Positions 57,572-64,000 of a DNA stretch of 64,000 bases are shown piece by piece. The position numbers were made by a program, and so were the translations under genes. The stretch's first letter is position 1; the number at the start of each line of letters is the position of its first letter. The stretch comes from Synechococcus sp. BIOS-E4-1 (GTDB lineage Bacteria; Cyanobacteriota; Cyanobacteriia; PCC-6307; Cyanobiaceae): positions 1-64,000 of the forward strand of contig NZ_CP047935.1 of assembly GCF_014279995.1 (NCBI RefSeq), written 5' to 3'. Under the pieces are notes generated by a model. That model had not been told where the DNA came from. It did no database searches and saw only the letters and a program-made list of their open reading frames with translations.

Positions 57572-58945
57572 ATGTTTCGTCGTGGTGGGAGGGCTGTGGC
57601 CGCAGGGACTGGAGATCACCGACGCGGCAAGACGGTCTTCTTCCTGGCGGCCTGTGGCTGGGCCGGTGCGGTGCCCCATTGGCTGGATCCATCCCGGAGC
57701 CTGATCCCTGCCTTCACTCTGGCGATGCTGCTCGGGGGGTATGCCCTGCGCACCTTGATGCGAGGTCATGATCAGCAGACCACGCAGAACAACGGCAGGG
57801 ATTCGGACGATTCCCCTTCAAAGGCTGCAGAGTTATTCCCCACAGTGGATGTGGTGGTTGCTGCCCGAGATGAGGAAGCGGTTGTCACCCGGCTTGTAGA
57901 GCGGCTCAGTGCCTTGCGCTACCCCGATGGTCGTCTGAGCTTGTGTGTGGTGGATGACGGCAGCGAAGACCGCACTCCCGACCGCCTCGCAGAGCTTCAG
58001 ATCCGATTCCCGTCCCTACAGGTGATCAGCCGCCCTCGCAATGCCGGTGGAGGAAAGTCCGGTGCTCTCAATGCCGCCCTGGCTCAGACCAAGGGTGAAT
58101 GGCTGCTGATTCTTGACGCGGATGCACAGCTGGGTTCTGATCAGCTGGAACGGTTGATGCCCTTCGCAACCAGCGGCGAGTGGTCAGCTGTCCAGATGCG
58201 CAAGGCAGTCACCAATGCCAGCAGCAACTGGTTAACCCGTGCTCAGGCCATGGAGATGGCCTTTGATGCCCAGCTTCAGGATGGACGGCTTGCCGGTGGT
58301 GGAGTGGCTGAACTTCGTGGCAATGGCGAGCTGTTGCGCCGCGATTTGCTGGAGGCCTGCGGTGGTTTCAACGAGGACACCGTCACCGACGATCTGGATC
58401 TGAGTTTTCGTTTGATCTTGCAGGGAGCTCGGATCGGCATTCTCTGGGATCCACCCGTGCAGGAGGAGGCTGTTGAGTCGCTTCAGGCACTCTGGAAGCA
58501 GCGTCAGCGTTGGGCCGAAGGAGGACTGCAACGCTTTCTCGACTACTGGCCTGGCTTGATTTCGTCGCGTCTGACCCCTGCTCAGCGCAGCGATGTGGCT
58601 TGTTTCTTCCTGCTTCAGTATGCCCTTCCCGTGGTCTCCTGGGCGGATCTGCTCACGAGTGTGATCAGCCGCACCACGCCCGCTTACTGGCCTCTGTCGA
58701 TCGTGGCCTTCAGCGTGTCCGGTGTTGCCTACTGGCGTGGCTGTCGACGCCCCAGCGAAGGGCCCGATTTGCCTTCGCCAGGTGTTTTCAATCTTCTGCT
58801 TGGAATCGCCTATCTCAGTCACTGGTTCCTTGTGATCCCCTGGGTCACCCTGCGCATGGCGTTTCTTCCCAAACGACTGGTCTGGGCCAAGACCACGCAC
58901 AGCGGAGAGGGAGAGACACTTCAGGCTTCAGAGCCTGGGATCTAG
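57572..58945 (+). CDS. Family 2 glycosyltransferase with membrane segments
   Basis: The 457-residue product has two N-terminal membrane segments, a GT-A domain with DD (128-129), DAD (182-184), the acceptor-site TDD (272-274) and QRQRW (311-314 region), and three or four C-terminal membrane helices. This is the layout of processive polysaccharide synthases such as cellulose or hyaluronan synthase relatives. The polymer is unknown. ATG at 57572 lies 7 bp after the SpoIID-like stop. It overlaps convergent dnaX by 4 bp. Confidence 0.85.
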   Translation: MFRRGGRAVAAGTGDHRRGKTVFFLAACGWAGAVPHWLDPSRSLIPAFTLAMLLGGYALRTLMRGHDQQTTQNNGRDSDDSPSKAAELFPTVDVVVAARDEEAVVTRLVERLSALRYPDGRLSLCVVDDGSEDRTPDRLAELQIRFPSLQVISRPRNAGGGKSGALNAALAQTKGEWLLILDADAQLGSDQLERLMPFATSGEWSAVQMRKAVTNASSNWLTRAQAMEMAFDAQLQDGRLAGGGVAELRGNGELLRRDLLEACGGFNEDTVTDDLDLSFRLILQGARIGILWDPPVQEEAVESLQALWKQRQRWAEGGLQRFLDYWPGLISSRLTPAQRSDVACFFLLQYALPVVSWADLLTSVISRTTPAYWPLSIVAFSVSGVAYWRGCRRPSEGPDLPSPGVFNLLLGIAYLSHWFLVIPWVTLRMAFLPKRLVWAKTTHSGEGETLQASEPGI

Positions 58946-60882
58946 CTGTTGAGGTCCACGTCCAGAACCTGACCGTTGAAGAAGTCAGCGAAGCGTTTCA
59001 CTTTGTCATCCATGGCTGAAGGCTCAGAGCGGACTGGTGGAGCCGTTGCTGGTTGAGAAGACACCGTCGCATGGCCTGTCTGCACGGAAGGAGCCTGGCC
59101 GCTTGCCATCGAGGGAGCTGCAGCTGCAGGCGGTGGCTGGGCAGGCGCTGTTGTTGATGGGGGTGCTGAAGATGCTGCATTGTTCGGAACAACAGCGGCC
59201 GACTGAGCGGGTGAAGGAAGCTGAGCGCCATTGCTGGGAACTGCTGCCGGCGCTGGTGCAGGTTTGGGTGCAGGTGCGCTCGGCATAGCTGCCATGGGTG
59301 CTGCTCCTCCATGGTTTTCGAGGACCAGTTGACGGTTGCCTCCCATGGCACTTGCAATTGCCTTCTCCAGCAAGGCTGCGCGACTCTGCACCATGCCCAT
59401 CCAGTTCCCGGACACCTGCACCACAGCGCGGTGGCTGTCGATCCGAGTCAGTCGGGCTTGCTGCGAGAGCAGCATTCGCGTGGAGGGAAGTTCCAGGCTG
59501 GCCAGAATTTGCTGCCAGAGCTCGCCGAGGTCTTGGCTTGCAGTAGCAGTCGTTGCAGCTTCTTGTGCCTGCGGTTCGGATGCACTAGTGGACTGCTTTG
59601 GTGGCGAAGGGGTTGTAGATGTGTCGGGAAGGCTCACTTCTGGCACAGCTGTTGAAGCACCGGCTGTTGAAGCAACAGCTGGAACCGGGGCAGGAGCTGG
59701 CGGTGGAACAGCTGATGAGGACACCGGAGCTGCAGAGCTCACGCGAGTTGCTGCCGGTGCTGGAGTTGCTGCGACTGTCGCGGCGGCTGGTTCAGCCAGC
59801 AGACCGAGCAGCAGCACCTCCAGCCAAAGGCGAGGCTGCACGCTCTGACGAAGCTGTTGTTCAGCACCTCGCAACTGGCCCTGCCATTGCAGCAGTCGTG
59901 TCCGGCCAATGGATTTGGCCAGGGGAGGCAGTTGATCGCGGAACTGTGGAGAGACACCTGTGAGCTCAGGTCGATCTGGAGCAGCGGCCATCAGCACGAG
60001 ATCCCGCAGGATCCCTGCCATTCCCTGCAGCACCGATCCGGCATCGCGGCCGCGGTCAAGCAGTTGCCGGCTGGCTTCCAGCAATGTCACCGGCTCACTG
60101 GTGCTCATGGCTTTCACCAGCTCCAGCAACTCCTGTTCAGGTACTGCTCCCAAGAGATCCCATACCGCGCCGGCTTCGATCGGTCCGGGCAGCAGGCTCA
60201 GCTGATCCAGCAGGCTTTCTGCATCACGCAGGCCGCCCTGGGCTCGTTGGGCCACCACATGCAGAGCTTCCGGTTGGATCGGAATCGATTCCTCCGCAGC
60301 GATCCACTGAAGGTGCTGCTCGAGTGCCTCGAGGGGGATTCGACGGAAGTCAAACCGCTGACAGCGGCTGAGGATGGTGGGCAGAACCCGCTGTGGGTCA
60401 GTTGTGGCCAGCACGAACACCACCTGTGGAGGCGGTTCCTCCAGGGTCTTGAGCAGCGCGTTGAATGCGGCTGTGGAGAGCATGTGGCACTCGTCCACCA
60501 CGTACACCTTCCAGCGCGCCTGCACAGGAGCGAATCTTGAGCGCTCGATCAGGTCGCGGATGTTGTCGACGCCGGTGTTGGAGGCGGCATCGATCTCGAT
60601 TACATCCAGTGCTGTGCCTGCGGCGATTGAGTTGCAGAGTTCGCAGTTGCCACAGGGTTCCGGCGTCGGGCCGTCGTTGCTGAGGCAGTTGAGTGAACGG
60701 GCAAGGATGCGGGCGCTGGAGGTCTTACCCGTTCCTCGAGGTCCGCTGAACAGATAGGCCGGTGCAATGCGTCCGGTTCGCAGGGCATGGCCGAGGGTGG
60801 CTGCAATCGCTTCCTGACCCACCAGCTGATCAAGCCGTTGGGGCCGGTACTTGTGATGCAGTGGCTGGTACGGCTGGCTCAT
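58942..60882 (-). CDS. dnaX: DNA polymerase III subunits gamma/tau
   Basis: DnaX is the clamp-loader ATPase of the replicase. The 646-residue product has Walker A in FSGPRGTGKTSSARI, zinc cysteines (CGNCELC), YVVDECHMLSTAAFNALLKTLEEPPP and the arginine-rich SRCQRFDFRRI. The C-terminal half is very Ala/Pro/Ser-rich (residues about 370-620), a flexible linker. I see no poly-A slippery site that would make the shorter gamma form. It ends 4 bp into the glycosyltransferase gene. Confidence 0.95.
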   Translation of the reverse strand: MSQPYQPLHHKYRPQRLDQLVGQEAIAATLGHALRTGRIAPAYLFSGPRGTGKTSSARILARSLNCLSNDGPTPEPCGNCELCNSIAAGTALDVIEIDAASNTGVDNIRDLIERSRFAPVQARWKVYVVDECHMLSTAAFNALLKTLEEPPPQVVFVLATTDPQRVLPTILSRCQRFDFRRIPLEALEQHLQWIAAEESIPIQPEALHVVAQRAQGGLRDAESLLDQLSLLPGPIEAGAVWDLLGAVPEQELLELVKAMSTSEPVTLLEASRQLLDRGRDAGSVLQGMAGILRDLVLMAAAPDRPELTGVSPQFRDQLPPLAKSIGRTRLLQWQGQLRGAEQQLRQSVQPRLWLEVLLLGLLAEPAAATVAATPAPAATRVSSAAPVSSSAVPPPAPAPVPAVASTAGASTAVPEVSLPDTSTTPSPPKQSTSASEPQAQEAATTATASQDLGELWQQILASLELPSTRMLLSQQARLTRIDSHRAVVQVSGNWMGMVQSRAALLEKAIASAMGGNRQLVLENHGGAAPMAAMPSAPAPKPAPAPAAVPSNGAQLPSPAQSAAVVPNNAASSAPPSTTAPAQPPPAAAAPSMASGQAPSVQTGHATVSSQPATAPPVRSEPSAMDDKVKRFADFFNGQVLDVDLNS

Positions 60883-60905
60883 GCACTGCCGGCAGGATTC
60901 TGAGG

Positions 60906-61610
60906 CTACCGAGGTTCTGGTCCTGAAACTGTGCCTTCTTCTTGAGAGGTCTCATCCAGCAGTGAATGCAGCTTGTCTTCCATGTCTTCGACGGCTGCCA
61001 GTTCATCGGCGATGCCCCGGCCCGTGAGCAACAGCTGCCGACTGCGTCGATCCACCCGTTCATCGGCTCCCTGACCAGGCATGCCTTGCATCCAGGTCTC
61101 CGCCTGCTCGAGGGTGCTGTCCAGTTTCTGCATCAGGCGTATTCGCAGTTTCTGCAGGTGTTCCAGAGCTCGCCGGGCGCGTTGGCGTGACTGTTCATCG
61201 ATCGCCCCTTTACGCAGCAACACACCCAGTCCGGTGAGCAGAGCCGCAGGCATCAGCTGGCCGAATGCGAGTGCACCGAGGCTGCCTGTGTGGAGCCAGT
61301 CCTCCACTTGACCGCTCCTGTGCCGTCCCGTTTTGCACCAGTTGGCGAAGTGTTCGCAGTTGTTGAACAGCAGGTTGTAGTTCTGTTCGCCAATCCTGCT
61401 CATGGCCCTTCTCAGGGTCACCCCAGCAGGTGAGGCCTGTTCATGGCTGACCATGCTCACCTCCTCACCGCGGCTGAAATCTTCCAGGGAGCTGCGCAGG
61501 ATTTCACGACCCTCCAGGTAATGGGCGACCGTTCCATCGCCCAGATCGATCCCGTGGTGCAGAAACAAACCGTGCTGACGAGGGACCCTCAGATGGTCGG
61601 CGGTGGCCAT
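60906..61610 (-). CDS. LRAT-domain (NlpC/P60-superfamily) protein
   Basis: The 234-residue product matches the lecithin retinol acyltransferase fold: HHGIDLGDGTVAHY (H18/H19, H30) and NNCEHFANWC with the nucleophile C85. A hydrophobic stretch (residues 105-130) and a coiled-coil-like Arg/Leu/Glu region follow. LRAT-like proteins are cysteine acyltransferases, hydrolases or phospholipases; the bacterial members are rarely characterised. Its position between dnaX and clpX is unusual. Confidence 0.82.
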   Translation of the reverse strand: MATADHLRVPRQHGLFLHHGIDLGDGTVAHYLEGREILRSSLEDFSRGEEVSMVSHEQASPAGVTLRRAMSRIGEQNYNLLFNNCEHFANWCKTGRHRSGQVEDWLHTGSLGALAFGQLMPAALLTGLGVLLRKGAIDEQSRQRARRALEHLQKLRIRLMQKLDSTLEQAETWMQGMPGQGADERVDRRSRQLLLTGRGIADELAAVEDMEDKLHSLLDETSQEEGTVSGPEPR

Positions 61611-61644
61611 GGCCGTGAAGAAGGGCTCGCTTAAGTCTGTCGCG

Positions 61645-61664
61645 CAGTTCCTTCTCAGGAACTG
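61645..61664. other. Perfect hairpin between clpX and the LRAT gene
   Basis: CAGTTCCT (61645-61652) pairs with AGGAACTG (61657-61664), an 8-bp stem with a 4-base loop. A second imperfect hairpin lies nearby (TCTGAA 61691-61696 with TTCAGA 61706-61711). Neither has a T-run; they may be terminator-like or lie in the 5' leader of the LRAT gene. Confidence 0.35.
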
Positions 61665-61735
61665 GGGGCTTCCGAACCGCAGTGGTTGGGTCTGAATGAG
61701 TTGTGTTCAGAACCATCAAGAGTTGGCCATGGCGA

Positions 61736-63091
61736 TCAGGCTGATTCCTGCTGGCGATCCTTGCCGGGCAGAGACAGCACCTTGCCGCCCGTGTGTTCCT
61801 CCACCATGGCGCGGGTGATCGTGAAGTCAGGCACGTTTTTGCGAGAGGGCAACTCGTACATGAGATCGAGCATCAGCTCTTCCACAATGCCGCGCAAAGC
61901 TCTGGCGCCGGTCTTGCGACGATGCGCTTCCTGAGCGATGGCTTCGATGGCTCCTGCCTCGAAGTCAAGTTTCACGTTGTCCATGCTCAAGAGGGTTCGG
62001 AACTGCTTGACCAGGGCATCCCTCGGTTCGGTGAGGATGGATTCAAGAGCGTGTTTGTCCAGCGGATCCAGGACAGCGCTCACGGGCATGCGACCGATGA
62101 ATTCGGGGATCAGCCCGTACTTCACCAGATCATCCGGTTCGAGGTGACGCAGCACTTGTGAAGCCTGAAGATCGCGCGTGGCCTTGCCGCGACCGCGGCT
62201 GTCGCTGGGCACGAAGCCAATGGCGTTCCGACCCATGCGTTTCTGCACCACATCGTCCAATCCCACGAAGGCACCACCACAGATGAACAGGATCTGGCTG
62301 GTGTCGATCTGGATGCAGTCCTGATAGGGATGCTTGCGGCCGCCCTGGGGCGGAACGTTGGCCACAGTGCCTTCAAGCATCTTGAGCAGAGCCTGCTGCA
62401 CTCCCTCACCGGAAACATCCCTGGTGATCGATGGGTTTTCGCTCTTACGGGCGATCTTGTCGATCTCGTCGATGTAGATGATCCCCCGTTGGGCGAGATC
62501 CACATCCATGTCGGCCTTCTGGAGCAGCCGCAGCAGGATGTTCTCCACGTCTTCACCGACGTAGCCCGCTTCCGTGAGGGTGGTGGCGTCGGCCACGGCG
62601 AAGGGCACATCCAGCATCTCCGCGAGGGTTTGGGCAAGCAGCGTCTTGCCACAGCCCGTTGGGCCGATCAGAAGAATGTTGGATTTGTGCAGCCTGGTGG
62701 CGGTCTGTTCAGTCTCCCCTTTGCCGTCTCCCTGCCAGGCCAGGCGCTTGTAGTGGTTGTAAACCGCCACCGACATGACTTTCTTGGCAGCGTCCTGTCC
62801 CACGACCTGCTGGTCCAGGAAACCCTTGATCTCCTGTGGTTTGGGAATGGAGGCGAGGGTCGGCGCAGGCTTGGAGGTCTTGCGGGGCTGGTTTGAGCCG
62901 CTCTTCCTGGTCGGCTCATTGCCCTGCCGGCTACCACCCTGAGCATCGATCAGCTCCTCATCCAGGATCTCGTTGCAGAGATCGATGCACTCATCACAGA
63001 TGTAGACGCCAGGGCCTGCAATCAGCTTGCGCACTTGCTCCTGGGACTTTCCGCAGAAGGAGCACTTCAGATGGGCGTCGAACTTGGCCAT
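61736..63091 (-). CDS. clpX: ATP-dependent Clp protease ATP-binding subunit ClpX
   Basis: ClpX unfolds substrates for ClpP. The 451-residue product has the N-terminal zinc domain (C10, C13, C32, C35), Walker A at 143-150 (GPTGCGKT), the second region with [17 protein letters not shown], and [18 protein letters not shown]. The C-terminus fits the family. It lies downstream of clpP, as is usual, with tig beyond that. Confidence 0.96.
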   Translation of the reverse strand: MAKFDAHLKCSFCGKSQEQVRKLIAGPGVYICDECIDLCNEILDEELIDAQGGSRQGNEPTRKSGSNQPRKTSKPAPTLASIPKPQEIKGFLDQQVVGQDAAKKVMSVAVYNHYKRLAWQGDGKGETEQTATRLHKSNILLIGPTGCGKTLLAQTLAEMLDVPFAVADATTLTEAGYVGEDVENILLRLLQKADMDVDLAQRGIIYIDEIDKIARKSENPSITRDVSGEGVQQALLKMLEGTVANVPPQGGRKHPYQDCIQIDTSQILFICGGAFVGLDDVVQKRMGRNAIGFVPSDSRGRGKATRDLQASQVLRHLEPDDLVKYGLIPEFIGRMPVSAVLDPLDKHALESILTEPRDALVKQFRTLLSMDNVKLDFEAGAIEAIAQEAHRRKTGARALRGIVEELMLDLMYELPSRKNVPDFTITRAMVEEHTGGKVLSLPGKDRQQESA

Positions 63092-63179
63092 CGGGCGCTT
63101 CGCAGGTCAGTCGGAACACAGAGCTGGATCGAATGGAACTCGGCCCAGGTACTGAGGATCGCGACAGAACGGGCTGATG

Positions 63180-63869
63180 TCAGCCCTCCGTAACGATTTC
63201 TCCGTCTCCGAAACTGTCCACGACGCGATCAATCAGGCCGTAAGTGACGGCTTCGGCGGGAGACATGAAGTTGTCACGGTCCGTGTCTTCAGCGATCTTC
63301 TCCAGTGGCTGTCCGGTGTGATCGGCCATGAGACCGTTGAGGGTTTGCTTGAGGAACAGGATCTCCTTGGCCTGGATTTCAATATCCACTGCTTGCCCCT
63401 GAGCACCACCAAGGGGTTGGTGGATCATGATTCGAGCATTGGGAAGCGCCAGTCGCTTGCCTTTGGCACCTCCGGACAGCAGGAAGGCTCCCATGGAAGC
63501 TGCCAGGCCGTAGCAGATGGTGACAATGTCAGGCGCCACTTGCTGCATGGTGTCGTAAATCGCCAGGCCGGCAGTCACAGAGCCGCCTGGGGAATTGATG
63601 TAGATCTGAATGTCCTTCTCGGGATCCTCCGCTTCCAGGAACAGCAGCTGAGCCACCAGGGCGTCCGCCACCTGATCGTCCACACCGGTGCCTAAGAAGA
63701 TGATCCGCTCGCGCAGCAATCTGGAATAGATGTCGAAGGCACGGTCACCTCGACCGGACTGCTCAACCACTGTCGGCAGCACGCCAGGAGCTGCCTGAGG
63801 ATGCTGCGAGACAGGCTGAATCCCCCGCCAGCGGTTCTGAATCGGATGGTGAATGCGGTCGTCGATCAC
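63180..63869 (-). CDS. clpP: ATP-dependent Clp protease proteolytic subunit
   Basis: ClpP is the serine protease of the Clp complex. The product (229 residues from GTG at 63869) has the catalytic serine S125 in [11 protein letters not shown], the histidine H150 in [14 protein letters not shown], and the Asp in [11 protein letters not shown]. Cyanobacteria carry several clpP paralogs; the paralog adjacent to tig and clpX is the one forming complexes with ClpX in the conventional order tig-clpP-clpX. A TTG at 63896 would add nine residues. Confidence 0.95.
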   Translation of the reverse strand: MIDDRIHHPIQNRWRGIQPVSQHPQAAPGVLPTVVEQSGRGDRAFDIYSRLLRERIIFLGTGVDDQVADALVAQLLFLEAEDPEKDIQIYINSPGGSVTAGLAIYDTMQQVAPDIVTICYGLAASMGAFLLSGGAKGKRLALPNARIMIHQPLGGAQGQAVDIEIQAKEILFLKQTLNGLMADHTGQPLEKIAEDTDRDNFMSPAEAVTYGLIDRVVDSFGDGEIVTEG

Positions 63870-63910
63870 TCGGCGGCTAGCGGGCTTTGCAAGCAATCTA
63901 TGGCTGCAGA

Positions 63911-64000
63911 TCAGGCTTCGGCGCCATCACTGTCCTTCTTGGCGCTTTTTGCTTTGGTTGTTTTTTTCTTTGCAGCGGGTTTGTCGCTCTTGGCTGCGGC
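63911..64000 (-). CDS. tig: Trigger factor, C-terminal fragment
   Basis: The last 29 codons of a minus-strand gene run off the window end. They encode a Lys/Ala-rich tail ending [11 protein letters not shown], which is the style of C-terminus seen in marine Synechococcus trigger factor, from memory. Position next to clpP and clpX supports tig; the 5' part is outside the window. Trigger factor is the ribosome-bound chaperone that helps nascent proteins fold. Confidence 0.75.
   Translation of the reverse strand, partial: AAAKSDKPAAKKKTTKAKSAKKDSDGAEA

Noticed and set aside
58942-60882. Programmed frameshift for a short gamma form of DnaX
   Set aside because: No A-run slippery site with a following hairpin was found in the gene.

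Overview
The window looks like the start of a marine picocyanobacterial chromosome, most likely marine Synechococcus. It has two tandem DnaA-box-like 9-mers (7-24) just before dnaN. From there the gene order (dnaN, PRC-barrel, purL, purF, gyrase A-like, TPR, queG, nusB, ftsY, rsbU-like, argH, RNA-binding protein, dusA) is one I recall from Synechococcus and Prochlorococcus. Phototroph-specific genes support this: gap2, sqdB/sqdX, a CYP38/TLP40-like lumenal cyclophilin, a Psb34-like and a Ycf37-like protein, and a serine/alanine-glyoxylate aminotransferase. Base composition is moderately GC-rich by eye, with AT-rich islands around purF and in a few intergenic stretches.

Layout. 0-9 kb: origin edge, sliding clamp, two purine-synthesis genes and a topoisomerase A subunit. 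9-20 kb: TPR protein, queuosine epoxide reductase, two membrane proteins, nusB, ftsY, a PP2C-type phosphatase, argH, a glycine-rich RRM protein, dusA, an exported-looking MsrB and an HI0933-type flavoprotein. 20.8-24.9 kb: pilB-pilT-pilC in one minus-strand cluster, with no pilin or other pilus gene beside it. 25-31 kb: grpE-dnaJ-TusA-like-rsgA on plus, then ybaB, murB and murC on minus. 31-38 kb: gap2 with a strong terminator, thiL, cyclophilin, efp-accB, pdxA and an SDR protein. 37.6-42.4 kb: an accessory-looking stretch with an HNH nuclease divergent from an SNF2-type ATPase, exported hypotheticals, a half-size AbrB-type transporter, several short uncharacterised genes and tRNA-Gly(CCC). 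42.5-50.5 kb: agxT, cbiD, guaA, an exported histidine phosphatase flanked by strong terminators, two hypotheticals and a PBP2-type transpeptidase. 50.5-55.9 kb: sulfolipid genes, a Psb34-like 55-residue gene, thiG, a Ycf37-like TPR protein, rplT and rpmI. 55.9-64 kb: SpoIID-like protein, family-2 glycosyltransferase, dnaX, an LRAT-domain protein, clpX, clpP and the 3' tail of tig.

Most genes are housekeeping and tightly packed, with many genes overlapping at convergent 3' ends. No CRISPR array, insertion sequence, prophage or clear novel multi-gene system was found. The best leads are the HNH/SNF2 divergent pair, the LRAT-domain protein between dnaX and clpX, the extra zinc ribbon on PilB, the Psb34-like micro-gene, and the cluster of short unknown genes at 41.3-42.3 kb. 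Functions are inferred from recognised motifs only; start codons were chosen by eye.
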